Positions 38,021-48,634 of a stretch of 64,000 bases of DNA are shown here, in pieces. The stretch is from Synchiropus splendidus (lineage: Eukaryota > Chordata > Actinopteri > Syngnathiformes > Callionymidae), in contig NC_071349.1 in NCBI RefSeq assembly GCF_027744825.2, positions 992,001-1,056,000 on the forward strand, in the 5' to 3' direction. Numbering within the stretch: the first letter of the stretch is position 1; each line of letters begins with the position of its first letter. Made by a program: the position numbers and the translations under genes. Under the pieces are notes generated by a model. That model was not told where the DNA came from, made no database searches, and worked only from the letters and a program-made list of their open reading frames with translations.

Positions 38021-41000
38021 GACTTAGACTTAGACTTAGACTTAGACTTGACTTTATTGATCCCTTTGGGATGACTCCCTCCAGGAAATCTACGTTTCCA
38101 GTAACAATAGAGGCAAGGAAGGGCATGCAGTTAGGAAGAGCATCACACAGAGAATAAGAAAGAAAATACAAATGAAATAAAAATAATAATACTAATAACC
38201 TGGAAGTAAAAATACAATTGAAAATAAAATAAGATTTAAAAAAATATATATATATAATAATAAAAAATAATAATAATAATAATAAAAATAAAATAAAATA
38301 AAATAAAAAGAATAAAAAAGTTAAAAATTAAACTAGGTTAAAAAGGGTTATTGCACCATAGGGATGGTTATTGCACATTGAGATGGGTATTGCACATTGT
38401 AAGAGCAGGTGTCCATTTCTATGTGGTAAAGCGTGGTGTACCCTACTACTTCCTCCCCCCAAGTGAGGAGTTGTAGAGTACGATGGCGTGGTGTACAAAG
38501 GAGTTCTTAAGTCTGTTGGTCCGACACTTGGGGAGCAGCAGCCTTTCACTGAACAAGCTCCTCTGGTTGCTGATGACGGTGTGCAGAGGGTGGCTGGTGT
38601 TGTCCATAATATCCAGCAGTTTGTCCAGAGTCCTCAACTCTGCCACGGTCACCAGAGAGTCCAGCTTCATGCCGACCACAGAGCCGGCCCGCCTGATCAG
38701 TTTGTCCAGTCTGGAAGTGTCCTTCTTGGATATGCTGCCCCCCCAGCACACCACGGTGTAGAAAAGGACGCTGGCAACCACAGACTGGTAGAACATCTGC
38801 AGCAGTTTACTGCAGATGTTGAAGGACCGCAGTCTCCTCAGGAAGTACATCCTGCTCTGTGTCTTCCTATACAGGTGGCTGGTGTGTGTTGTCCAGTCCA
38901 GTTTATTGTCCAGCCACAGCCCAAGGTACTTGTAACAGTCCACAGTCTCCACCTCAGCTCCCTCTAACAGGACTGGTCGCGGTCTTGGTTTGGACCTCCC
39001 GAAGTCAATAACCAGCTCCTTCGTTTTAGAGGTATTGAGCTGTAGGTGGTTGGTGCGGCACCATGCAGCAAAGTCCCTGACCAGTCTCCGATACTCCTCC
39101 TCCCTGTCATCCCGTATGCACCCGACAATGGCTGTGTCGTCTGCGTACTTCTGAATGTGACACAGCTCTGAGTTGTAGCAGAAGTCTGATGTGTACAGGG
39201 TGAAGAGAACAGGGGCCAGCACTGTGCCCTGGGGGGCTCCTGTGCTGCTGACCACAGTGTCAGACGTGATGTCCTTCAGCCCGACGTACTGTGGTCTGTC
39301 AGTGAGGTAGTCGGAGATCCAGTCCACCAGGTGGGGGTCCACTCCCATCCTGCCCAGTTTGTCCCGAAGCAGAGAAGGCTGGATGGTGTTAAAGGCACTA
39401 GAGAAGTCTAGGAAGAGAATCCTCACTGTGCCGCTTCCCTTGTCCATATGGGAGTGGGCTCGATGGAGTAGGTAGAGGATGGCATCCTCCACGGCAACAT
39501 CTGGCTGGTATGCAAACTGCAGGCGATCCTGGGCGTGCTGTACCTGAGGTCTGAGGAGGCTGAGGAAGAGCCGTTCCAGCGTCTTCATCAGGTGTGAAGT
39601 GAGTGCCACTGGTCGGAAGTCATTCAGCTCGCTGGGCCGGTTCTTCTTCGGAACTGGAACAATGCGGGATGTCTTCCAGAGTGTTGGCACTCTCCCAGTC
39701 TGGAGGCTGAGGTTGAAGATCCGTTGTACTGGTTCCCCCAGTTCTGCAGCGCAGGTCTTCAGTAGTCTTGGACACACTTTGTCTGGGCCTGCAGCTTTCC
39801 TGGGTCGGAGCTTCCTCAGCTCTCCTCTGACCTGGTCTGTGGTGAGGTGTGGTGGCGATGGTGTTGATGTGGGGGAGGAGGAGGGTGTTGTTGTGCTTTG
39901 TTGTGTGAAGGGGGGAGGGTGGGATGGCTGTGGTGAGGGTGGGGTTGGGGGGGGCAGGGGCTGGTTGAACCTGTTGAAGAAGTCATTCAGTTCGTTTGCC
40001 CTCTCCACTGTCCCCCCGCCGGCTCTGGACTTTGTGTTGAAACCTGTGATGGTCCTCACACCTTGCCAGACCTCCCTCATGTTGTTGTCCCTCAGCTTCT
40101 GCTCCACCTTCCTCCTATAGCTGTCCTTAGCTTCCTTCACACAGTGCTTCACCTCCTGCTGAGCTGCCTTCATGGCCTCCTTATCTCTACTCCGGAAGGC
40201 AGTCTTCTTCTTGTTGAGGACAGTCTTGACTTCCCGCGTGACCCATGGCTTGTTATTAGGGTAGTAGCGGACAGTCTTGACAGGGGAGACCACGTCGATG
40301 CAGAAGTTAAGATAATCTGTCAGACAGTGTGTCATCTCCTCTATGTCCTCACCAGGCGGGTTCAACAGCACATCCCAGACTGTGGTGTTAAAGCAGTCTC
40401 TCAAGGCACTTTCCTTCTCAGGGGACCACCTCCTGATGGATCGGGTTTCAACCGGTTGCTTTTGGACAAGGGGGATATACAGTGGCTGTAGTTGGACCAG
40501 GTTGTGATCAGACTTCCCTAGTGGGGGGAGGGGAGTCGCTCTGTATGCATCCCGTACATTAACATACAGTAGATCAATTGTCCTGTTGTTTCTGGTCGGA
40601 CAGTCTACAACTTGGTTGAAAGCAGCCAAAGTAGAGTCCAAAGTTGCATGATTAAAGTCCCCAGAGATGATCATGAGTGCATCAGGGTGCTGTGTCTGCA
40701 GCCTTGCTGTGACAGCGTGGATTTTCTCACAGGCAGTGGCTGCGTCCGCTCTCGGAGGGATGTAAACACAGACGGTGATCACGTGACTAAACTCCCTCGG
40801 CAGATAATATGGCCGCAGGCTAACAGCTAGCAGCTCGAGGTCCCGGCAACAAGAGATTGTCTTTACGGAGATATGACCTGGGTTACACCAGCGGTTGTTC
40901 ACATACATGATGAGACCCCCACCTTTGCTTTTCCCGCTTGCCTTAGTGTCTCTGTCAGCTCTCACAGCAGTGAATCCAGGCAGGTCAACGTTAGCATCCG

Positions 41001-41473
41001 GAACGAGGTGGTTTAGCCATGTCTCCGTGAAGATGAACAGACTGCTTTCCCGGTAGATCCGCTGGTTGTTCAGTGCGGACAGCTCGTCGATCTTATTCGG
41101 CAGCGAGTTCACATTCCCCATGATGACGGAGGGAATTGATGGCTTGTAGCGTCTCCGATTCTCCGTACGCTCGGTCTTTAGCTTAGCGCCAGCCTTGCAG
41201 CCCCGAGGTCTCCTCCTCAGCTCCACCGGAATGCGATGTCGTATCCCGGCTCGTCCCTTTGTTTGCAGAGCCAGCAGGTCCTCGCGTGAGTAGGTGAGGA
41301 AACTGGCTCTTGTTTTCGTTAAAAAGTCTAAAGTATCCATAGGATACATAAAACACACAATCACTCCACCGGGAGAGTGAAGAAAGTAGATGAAAAGAAG
41401 TTGAAAAAGGTAAAAAAGAGCTAAAGACTGAAGAGCTACTGGAGAGGCAGCCGTCTCCACAGCGCCAGCTACT
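38021..41473 (-). mobile_element. LINE of the CR1/L2/Rex1 group inserted in env, near full length
   Basis: One intact endonuclease-reverse transcriptase ORF, a short 3' UTR with AATAAA-like sequence (TTTATT at about 38051 on the plus strand) and a terminal microsatellite of about five TCTAAG units (38021-38050). The 5' end lies near 41473. Target duplication is not clear; an A-rich TAAAA string is present at both sides. It is in the same orientation as the provirus and is younger than it. Confidence 0.9.
38446..41349 (-). CDS. LINE ORF2-type endonuclease-reverse transcriptase, intact
   Basis: 967 codons from the first ATG (41349); the frame is open 37 codons further upstream. The order is an APE-type endonuclease (MGNVNSLPNKIDEL, FTETWLN, GGGLIMYVNNRWC, ISGDFNHA, GKSDHNLV), a Pro/Ser/Thr-rich linker, then RT with RKAAGPDKV, VPVPKK, FLDFSSAFNTI (motif A), GAPQGTVLAPVLF and KYADDTAIVG (YADD catalytic site), ending at NSFVHHAIVLYNSSLGGRK. 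This is the usual make-up of CR1/L2/Rex1 retroposons: nicking of target DNA and target-primed reverse transcription. No stop or frameshift is visible, so it may be a recent, possibly competent copy. Many plus-strand ORFs here are shadows. Confidence 0.93.
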   Translation of the reverse strand: MYPMDTLDFLTKTRASFLTYSREDLLALQTKGRAGIRHRIPVELRRRPRGCKAGAKLKTERTENRRRYKPSIPSVIMGNVNSLPNKIDELSALNNQRIYRESSLFIFTETWLNHLVPDANVDLPGFTAVRADRDTKASGKSKGGGLIMYVNNRWCNPGHISVKTISCCRDLELLAVSLRPYYLPREFSHVITVCVYIPPRADAATACEKIHAVTARLQTQHPDALMIISGDFNHATLDSTLAAFNQVVDCPTRNNRTIDLLYVNVRDAYRATPLPPLGKSDHNLVQLQPLYIPLVQKQPVETRSIRRWSPEKESALRDCFNTTVWDVLLNPPGEDIEEMTHCLTDYLNFCIDVVSPVKTVRYYPNNKPWVTREVKTVLNKKKTAFRSRDKEAMKAAQQEVKHCVKEAKDSYRRKVEQKLRDNNMREVWQGVRTITGFNTKSRAGGGTVERANELNDFFNRFNQPLPPPTPPSPQPSHPPPFTQQSTTTPSSSPTSTPSPPHLTTDQVRGELRKLRPRKAAGPDKVCPRLLKTCAAELGEPVQRIFNLSLQTGRVPTLWKTSRIVPVPKKNRPSELNDFRPVALTSHLMKTLERLFLSLLRPQVQHAQDRLQFAYQPDVAVEDAILYLLHRAHSHMDKGSGTVRILFLDFSSAFNTIQPSLLRDKLGRMGVDPHLVDWISDYLTDRPQYVGLKDITSDTVVSSTGAPQGTVLAPVLFTLYTSDFCYNSELCHIQKYADDTAIVGCIRDDREEEYRRLVRDFAAWCRTNHLQLNTSKTKELVIDFGRSKPRPRPVLLEGAEVETVDCYKYLGLWLDNKLDWTTHTSHLYRKTQSRMYFLRRLRSFNICSKLLQMFYQSVVASVLFYTVVCWGGSISKKDTSRLDKLIRRAGSVVGMKLDSLVTVAELRTLDKLLDIMDNTSHPLHTVISNQRSLFSERLLLPKCRTNRLKNSFVHHAIVLYNSSLGGRK

Positions 41474-42384
41474 TAACTTTTATTATTATAGCTAGCTTGT
41501 TCTACCCTTTTGGTAAGTGGAGCATTCCACACATGGGTGCTATTGATTGTCTGACATGTTTTCATCTGATAGTATCTATCTTCTCCCATCGTCCAGCCCC
41601 GTCTCGTTTGTTGGGCAAAAACTTTATAATAACAGGTTTTAACAGAGCTAAGACCGATGGACAATCCGGAAAGTCTCATCTCTTCATGATTTATTAACTT
41701 TACTTTTACTGTTACAAATTCCTTGGATGTATGTCCATAACGAGTTATTATATCTTCCCAGGTGTCGTATTCATATTGAGTTTGATTCTTCCGTTTACAC
41801 TGGGCCTTATATTCACACAGCCTCTCATACGCTGCCTGTGATGCCTGGAGGAGCCAGCTCATGAGTCCTTCATCACAATTTGACACATTAACACTCTTAC
41901 ATGGGATATCACATTTTCCCATGCCTTCCTTATGGGAATCTGCGGGCTCTGAGCTGTTATTCTTTATCTTGGTAGGGCCTGATGTGAACATTGTGGCCGT
42001 CGTATCTATGTCGACTATTTTGCCATCAGTTGTTGGGATTATGCTAGTCTCCATTTGATCAGAGGTCATAGTTGGGGTATGCATGGTTATGGAATCAATA
42101 GGAGATGCGGCCATGACTGTCTTCTTTTCAGTTATTGCTGTACCTAGATTCCCTTCATTTTCTCTAATAGATAAGGTGACCTGAGTATTCATTTCTGTTG
42201 TGGTATTATTTCCGGGTTCGGAAACGACCATGCTACTGACCATTTGGTTTTGGGACACGTCAATAGTTCCTTGTTGATTAATCGGACTGGGGGTGATTGA
42301 CATGGTAGTAGCTGTCCAAGTGGCAATTGCGGCAGTTTTGTTCACGGGGTTTTCCGCGCTTCTGCGACGTCTTCGTTTGAGTGT
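41474..42384 (-). pseudogene. env: ERV env, surface-type region
   Basis: The frame continues after an amber codon (42385-42387) with a strongly basic KRRRRRS site (about 42372-42352), a furin-like cleavage pattern. It is followed by a Thr/Ser/Met/Asn-rich segment of ~150 residues (mucin-like) and then a Cys-containing region with sequons (such as NVSN, NQT). It is interrupted by the LINE at 41473. No ATG follows the basic site nearby, so it is part of Env rather than a separate gene. Confidence 0.75.
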
Positions 42385-42786
42385 CTAGGTGGTCACCTGA
42401 CTCTTCACTTCCTGACTATCAAGTTTTGGTTTCTCATACTCACAAGTGCCACTAATAGCTCCATGGATATTTATATGAACAATTGCTTGTTTTATCCATG
42501 GGGCTTGATCTAATTGAATGCCATTTATATCAGTTGCAATTGGCAAAGATATCTCTCTAGTATTCGGGGTCAAAACGGTGCAGTTTTTACTGTGTACTGT
42601 TTTTGATTTCCAACGTCGGGTGACACTGCTGGTATGGGTCTTATATTCAATTTGTTTCCTGGAAATTGTAGCTGGCGTCTGGTGCTGTATATCTTTGGCC
42701 TGATCTTTATATGCCAATTGTTGTCTCGCCTTAAATTGCCACCAGCACCTAGCTTTCCAATACCAGAATTTATTCCATAAATTCAT
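42385..42786 (-). pseudogene. env: ERV env N-terminal leader-like region
   Basis: 133 codons starting MNLWNKFWYWKARCWWQF. The start is unusually Trp-rich and basic rather than a classical signal peptide. The ATG overlaps the accessory gene A stop as TAATG (42784-42788). The segment ends at an in-frame TAG followed at once by the KRRRRRS site, so the intact protein probably had a ~135-residue leader cut off by a furin-type protease. Spuma-type envelopes have Trp-containing leaders processed in this way; the parallel is inference. Confidence 0.65.
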
Positions 42787-44224
42787 TATTCCTTCTTTCC
42801 CTTTCTTCTTTTGAGAAGGAGGGCTATTCGCGATTGCTTACCACTAGCTGGTCGCTTGCCTTTATCGCGTACTTTAGGCACCTCCTCGTCTTCTGACCCA
42901 GGACTATCGAGATCCTGTGGGTGAGAAGAGGGTGGTGGCATTAGTTCTTGCGACACCGTCTTTTTGATCTCTCCTGATTGGTTCATAATAGCCGGGATGT
43001 TTTTGGGATTATTCCTCTCCCCCTCTGGACCAATCACACTTCCTAGGCGTGGCCCCAGGTGCTGCTGGAAAAACGTGCAGCCTGGCATTTCCTGATCCAG
43101 GACAGCTTCAGTAAATCCAGTACGGCTGAGCTTAGATTTCCTCTTCAGCCAAGCTGACCTCCATCCAGTCACCTTTGTCCTTGTTACAGGTCTAACCGGG
43201 ATCGAGACATTGGTCAGTATCATCAAGTCCTTTGTGTCAACTTCCATGAAGACCCCCAACGGGTACCATGTGAAGCCAGAGAGCGTGATAAGGACACGGG
43301 CTGCCCCGGACACTACTCGTGGGCCGCATTCAGTGACAAGAATAAGGTTACGTTTAATAGTGGAGACCCTGGCTTCCTGTGTCTCTTTAGCATGTCTGGG
43401 CAAGGTTCCAGAAGTTGTAAAAATCCTCTTATTGTTGGTTAAATGGGGATAGTTGTACACGTCAGGGTAGAATATTTTTGCCTTAGCCACCCTATCTTGG
43501 GGCCATATTTGCTCGGTCCACCACCTTCCCATGGAGGTGGATTCCCAATCTCTCCAACTATAGCCTGGCAAGGATAGGCTTCCATCTCCAGACAGATGTA
43601 AACCATCCTCCCATCTCCATGGGAGAAAGTCTTCCCACTTCATGGTGGTATCCCTGGGGATAACTGAGAGTTTCCTTTCCTGCTTAGATGAGAGTTTGTC
43701 ATCGCCAATAGACATCATAGTCTGGTATATCAGAATAGGACAGTTCCAAGAATCTATGATACTGGCCCGTAAAGCAAACGGTGGCTGTGGAAGGTGATCG
43801 TCTGAGTGCAAACGATACCGTAGTGCCAAGAACTGTGCTGGGTTTATCTGCCAGGGGGTGCCTGTATCGCACACATTCCAAACCCCGTCACGTCTGCCAC
43901 AGGTGCATGGCCTGCAATGGGTGTCTTTGCGTAATATTTGGTCTCGACATCCCCACGATTCCCAGCAGCATTTGCAGAACGTGAAGGGGCAGACCCCATT
44001 AATTCGATCCCGCACATCAGATGTTCAGCTCCTACCTCTATTCGTTTAGGACGGTGCTCATGCTTGTACTTTGCATCTCCAGACCAAATGAGGACGAAAA
44101 CGGGCGCAGCACAAAGGACACAATCACCAGGTTCATAATTAGACCATCTAACACCGGTGGTGGGGTGAGTATAAGGCATAACAATCCCTTTTTTCCAGGA
44201 ATGATTAATACCATCCCAGGTCAT
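42786..44224 (-). pseudogene. ERV accessory gene A, between pol and env
   Basis: It opens at ATG 44224 (MTWDGINHSWKKG), ~95 bases after the integrase stop. The first frame runs to 43844 and a second frame is open from about 44027 to 42786 (409 codons). The second frame has a TGA just upstream and no early ATG, so a single frameshift within the overlap is more likely than two genes. Visible features are CVLC in the first frame, a Cys-rich cluster (CKCCWESWGC, CRPCTCG) at the start of the second, a Trp-rich middle, and a C-terminal Pro/Ser/Glu-rich tail ending in a basic RIALLLKRRKGKKE. I recognise no family. Cys cluster plus basic tail suggests a nuclear or RNA/DNA-binding regulator, which is a guess. 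Confidence 0.6.
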
Positions 44225-44318
44225 AACAAGGAGGCCATTATTTGGGAAGACTCAATCGGAGAGCATCTTAACATAGTCCTCCCCTACCCCCTGATCCCAT
44301 CCTGGCAAATGGTCTCGG

Positions 44319-45227
44319 TCAGCTTCCATCCTGAGTTTTACACTTAAGTCGAAGTTGCTTGGGTTGGTACCTGTGGCCATCTTTTCCCGTAAGTACGTTC
44401 CCTTCGACTTTCACTATTGTGGTAGATTTTCCAGTGGCGAGTATCCACACCTCACTGCCCACCTGTAACGATACAGACCGCTCGTGAGAGTGGGCAGGGG
44501 TAGAACCCCGTAAATTAGGTAGACTGAGCTGTCGGTTAATGGCAAAGAGGTTTTCAGGTAAGTGCCATCTGAGCTTATATAATAGTATTTGCAATTTTGT
44601 CGCACGCACTGCACGTTCCGTGACTCCGTTTGTGTTGGATTGGTGCGGGATGAATAAGACATGTCGTATCCCCACCTGTTCCAACCATGAACGAAAGTGC
44701 TTCGAAGTAAACATGGCGGCATTATCCGATCTGAGGGTTTTGACTGGATTCCCCTGAATAAATGACATTACACACTCTTTTGCTGTCCTTGTGGTTTCTT
44801 TCTTAATGGGGTAAACTCGTGTGTGTCCTCCCCCATTATCAGCCATTACCAGGAATTTTTTATATTGACCGAAGTGACTCCCCAGGACTCCTACATCCAT
44901 AGACGCGGAAATGCCTGGGAATTCTTCAGCAATTTTACCTTCTTGATAAGCAATAGGAGGTAACAATCCCTTCTCCATGCATATCTCGCAGTTATGTCTA
45001 ACTAGTGATATTGTGTCTTTGAGAGGGCCGGCCTCAATCCCGTTATCAACCATCCATCTCTGCGTTCTCTCGTTTCCGACATGTAGCAAAGCACGATGAA
45101 TATGCCGGACATAATCCAACCTTTCTTCCTGTGGGATGACAAGCTTCCCTTGGTCACTCTTCCATTTATCAGGAAAAATCAAAGTGCCTCCTGCAACTGC
45201 TCTAGTCTGCACTAGTTTGTCGACCAC
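44319..45227 (-). CDS. pol: ERV integrase
   Basis: 302 codons open without interruption. The N-terminal zinc-binding HHCC domain is seen as HIHRALLH and CEIC. The catalytic core has Asp in SASMDV, Asp in LRSDNAAMF and Glu in GVTERAV with exactly 35 residues between the last two, a DD35E core. The C-terminal ~60 residues (VGSEVWIL, DGHRYQPKQLRL) fit the SH3-like DNA-binding domain. Integrase trims and joins viral DNA ends to target DNA. It is the 3' end of pol, in frame with RNase H after one TGA (45234-45236). The best preserved gene of the provirus, but not expressed as a complete polyprotein in this copy. Confidence 0.93.
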   Translation of the reverse strand: MVDKLVQTRAVAGGTLIFPDKWKSDQGKLVIPQEERLDYVRHIHRALLHVGNERTQRWMVDNGIEAGPLKDTISLVRHNCEICMEKGLLPPIAYQEGKIAEEFPGISASMDVGVLGSHFGQYKKFLVMADNGGGHTRVYPIKKETTRTAKECVMSFIQGNPVKTLRSDNAAMFTSKHFRSWLEQVGIRHVLFIPHQSNTNGVTERAVRATKLQILLYKLRWHLPENLFAINRQLSLPNLRGSTPAHSHERSVSLQVGSEVWILATGKSTTIVKVEGNVLTGKDGHRYQPKQLRLKCKTQDGS

Positions 45228-45233
45228 ATCATT

Positions 45234-45990
45234 TCACATGTGATCAAAATCCTGGATTCCCGTGTGACTATTGACATGGGTCACCCAAAGTTTTATGTGT
45301 TGTAGCAGTTGCTTCACCACTATCCATAAGTCACGATGTTCCAACTCTTTACCTTTGTAATTCTGGAAGTCTCGCTGCTGCCAGTATTTAAAGTTATCTT
45401 TCAGCCCTTCCGACACATACCAACTGTCAGTCACAATTCGTCAGGATTTTATTCCCTTCTTTTTCACATATTGCAGTCCGCTGACAACTGCCTGTAACTC
45501 GGCCTCCTGTGCTGTTTTGTCCATTCTTCCTTTCTCTTTATACCGGGGTTTATCTCGTTTGTATAGCACAAAACCCCAATATCCCTCGGGATCTTGTGCT
45601 GTTTTACTACCATCAGTAAAGAGGGTGTATATCCCTGTATAATCTGGTTGAGACATAGCAGGGATTTTAGGCTGCTGTTTAGACTTAGACATTAGAAATG
45701 ACCAATTTGGATCCAAGAGCATCTGCTTCCACTTTCCCCATCTAGAGGCATAAGCTTTAGCAAATTCCACCGTATCCTTCACCATTTCTTTAGTGAGGTC
45801 ATTCTTTACTGTACATTTTACATAAACCTGGCCTAAATTGGAAGCCAGTTCCGTGTAAACTTTCCATAACAACCTGAGTTCCCTCTCTGCTGGGGCAAAT
45901 CGACTTTCAGTGGGTGAATACCTGACGGATACGTAACAAATGGGTGTGTCATTGCTTTCCTCGTAGACTGCCGCGCATCCTCCATTTTCC
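45234..45990 (-). pseudogene. pol: ERV RNase H and RT-connection region
   Basis: RNase H motifs occur in order: LFTDGSKT (first Asp), AELQAVVSGLQYV (Glu), IVTDSWYV (Asp) and HVNSHTG...D. Upstream, a FAPAEREL motif marks the end of the RT connection. One TGA (45441-45443) breaks the domain between the Glu and second Asp motifs and another ends it at 45234. The frame differs from the RT part, so a frameshift lies between about 45990 and 46000. Confidence 0.88.
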
Positions 45991-45997
45991 TTTTCCT

Positions 45998-47251
45998 CTA
46001 ACTATCACAGAGATATTTTGTCCATCTCGGTACGGAGCGAGTTTCACCCCATCCGTGAGAATTTGTTGGATCTGTTGGACAGGTTTCAATTTCTTCTGCC
46101 GTTAGCATTCTATTGCGTTCTATTAACTTTAGGGATCGTTTGTCAAATGTCCTGACCTTATTTTTAATAATCTCGACAGGTCTCGCTAAGGTGGAATAAT
46201 AAGGAATCATACTTCGTAGCCACCCCAATTTTCCTAAACATTTCTCTAGCTCTTTAAGCGTAGTAAGGTGCAGATTTTGGAGGTAATCGTAAGTGGAAGT
46301 TATCGCATGCTTTGTAACTAAGACACCCAGATATTTGACTTGTGGTACTCCTATCTCACCTCTAGCAATGCCAATCTTCATTCCATGGTCTTTCAGTCTC
46401 CGGATTACCTCCTCCAACAGTTCGAGGTGTTCTTCTTCTGTCTCCGTGGAGATGAATATATCGTCTATGTAACATGTGACTGGCAAGTCATGCAACAGTT
46501 TCTCCATTCTTTCCTGAAATGCGTTTGGGGAATTCACAAATCCTTGGGGCAGCCTGGTCCACATGTAGCCTTGTCCTTTTATCATAAAACAGGTTTTCGG
46601 CCTGCTCTCCTCGGCCAGTGGGACTGACCAAAATCCATTCGCTAGGTCAATACAGGAGTTATATTCTCCCGGGCGTATTTTTAACATGGTCTGTCGGGGA
46701 TTGATGATTTATGTAGTGTCTTTCACTGTCACGTCATTTAACATTTTTAGGTTATGGACAGGCCTAACGGTACCATCCTTTTTTGGTACTGCTTGTATTG
46801 GCATTAAGCAGGGTGGTTCGTTAATTTTTTCGAAGACCCCTAATTGTTCCAATTATTTAAACACTGCCAGCAATTGATCCTCGTATTTCCCTAATGGGTA
46901 CTGCTTCTGTTTGCCTGGGAGGCCACCCCTAATAACGTATGGTTCTGTTTTCATTAATCCTACATCATTTTTAAGTCCGGCCACTTCGGCCGGATAAAGG
47001 ATCCTTTCTACGCATGCCTTGTCGTTTATGTGAGAGGCACATACTAATTTTTCTATGGCCGTAATCCTATTAACTTCTCTCATCCAATTTGAAGAAGGGG
47101 CATCAATAATCCATTCTGAGTCATTTGGAGATAATAAAGGGTTAGGCCCTAGCGCCACAGTTTTTCCATTAAATCTGCCTAGGGCCATCATAACGACGTC
47201 TCCATTAGCCAATTTTACGAGTATCTTCTGATCGAGTTCTTCATCAACCAT
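45998..47251 (-). pseudogene. pol: ERV protease end and reverse transcriptase
   Basis: The frame carries the second part of protease, then RT: QAVPKKDGTVRPVHNLK, motif A CIDLANGFWS, LPQGFVNSPNAFQERM and the catalytic YIDD (CYIDDIFIS), followed by LGVLV and LGKLGWLRSMIPYYS thumb/connection sequence. Two in-frame TAA codons (46853-46855 and 46709-46711) interrupt the N-terminal fingers. A retroviral rather than Gypsy assignment rests on the flanking LTR, primer site, HHCC integrase and env. Confidence 0.9.
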
Positions 47252-47556
47252 TCCTTTGGTAATATGGATATGTCCGATCCAGTGTCATAGTAGCAATCTC
47301 TTTTATGATCTTTAGCCCAAATCTGCACTTTATAGTGCCTCATTGTTGGGTTTTGGGTTCGAGTTTTTCCAACACGTTCCTCTGGGCTGCGGTCAAATCT
47401 CTTCCCAGATCCTGGTTTCGTCGAGCCGCTGCAAGTATTACCGCTTCCTTCTGCTCCTGGGTCATCGCTTTCCAGTCTTCGTCGGACACTGGTTTCGGAT
47501 GGGGACGATCCTGCCCCTTTGCTTGGGGTCGATTGTCGGCACGATCCTGCCTCCAA
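47215..47556 (-). pseudogene. pro: ERV protease, N-terminal part
   Basis: The active-site motif CYYDTGSDISILP is clear. The frame is -1 relative to the gag tail and overlaps it (47340-47556), so protease was probably made by ribosomal frameshifting. I found no canonical X-XXY-YYZ slippery site in the last codons of gag. A second frame change near 47215-47251 breaks the domain. Confidence 0.85.
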
Positions 47557-48634
47557 CGAGGCTGTCTGGGGCCATTCGTGCCTGAGCCATTCACGTTCTT
47601 GTTGAATGGAGGGCGCTTGGCCCCACCCTGTCCATTGGGTCAGATGTCTTGCTGATTTCGATCCTTCTTCGGTGGAAAGGTAGATCGAGTGCGAGCCGGG
47701 CCGTGTTGGGGGTTTGCTGTCACTTTTCCAGAAGGGGGAAGAGACTTCCCCCTCTCCTCGTTTTTTGACTGTCGAGCCTCGGATACATCCGGTCTCTCTT
47801 TTTCTTTTCTGAGGGCTCTTCTCACAGCCATAAGAGAGCTGTGACGGGAGATAACCTCAGTTTTTGCATCCAGTCCCTTTGCTTGGAGGAACTCCAGAAC
47901 CAATTTTGCTTGTTCAGGGCAGTTAATCTGTATCAGAAAATTCTTGACCTGCGACTCATCAGCCCCCTCATCTGCCAGTATGGAATAAGCTTGCAGAAGA
48001 GACATCTCTCCTTTATTTACTTTATCAACCAGATCTCGAATGGTTGCCTCTACTTGGCTAGTAAATAGAGTAGCCATATCGGAGGTTAGCAAATCCATCA
48101 ATGTCTGCCCTTGGACTAAATCTAATCCGTTCCCTTTGGAGACATATTTATTAATAACTGGGTCAGCCATTTGAGATGGAGACAATTCCTTATTCAATCT
48201 TCTAACATACTCACAGTTGGATTCCTTATCTTTCCTTTTCTCGAGTGCCTTGCACAGGTCTGCTACGGTAATTTTACTTGACACTCTAACGTCAGTGTCT
48301 TGTCTGGGCTCCGATGGGGGGCCCCCTGCAAGGATTGAGACTGACAGCTGGGTACGCTGTCGTCCTATCCCTCCTGTGGAGGCCATCCTGCCACCCTGTC
48401 TTGAGGGAGTTGGGGGGTCTGGCTGCCGACCCAGTGGCGGGTCAGTATCACTGCCAGAATCATCGCTACTCTGATCGTCGGAATCAGAGGGGCATGGAGA
48501 CCGTCTCTCCCAGGAGTCTGTCAGCAAGCGAGTGGCCCTGGGCATATGGGAGTAAATATCCGTTAAGGAATCGCGGTGGGCATCATATCCTCGTGCAAGA
48601 TATGCTTGTTTAAAGGATTTTGACACTCCTTGCC
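47340..48634 (-). pseudogene. gag: ERV gag, capsid and nucleocapsid (duplicate copy 2)
   Basis: From 48626 the frame carries an acidic Ser/Asp tract (SDSDDQSSDDSGSD), a helical capsid-like region (ITVADLCKALEKRKDKESNC to LEFLQAKG) and a basic Arg/Gln/Pro/Gly-rich tail. An in-frame TGA (47640-47642) precedes the last ~100 codons (NGPRQPRWRQDRADNRPQ, ending KLEPKTQQ). No CCHC zinc knuckle is present; the basic tail would be the nucleic-acid-binding part, as in spuma-type Gag proteins. The junction near 48634 jumps from the IAN segment directly to GKECQ, deleting the late-domain region present in copy 1. Confidence 0.85.

Noticed and set aside
39599..40491. Plus-strand ORFs of 142-173 codons opposite the LINE
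   Set aside because: They are antisense shadows of the intact LINE ORF and show no family motifs.
44015..44224. Accessory region A as two separate overlapping genes
   Set aside because: The second frame has a TGA just upstream and no nearby ATG, so one gene with a frameshift is simpler, though not proven.
47340..47556. Canonical -1 ribosomal slippery heptamer at the gag-protease overlap
   Set aside because: The frame offset is -1, but no in-frame X-XXY-YYZ heptamer was found in the last codons of gag; the nearest A-rich strings do not fit.
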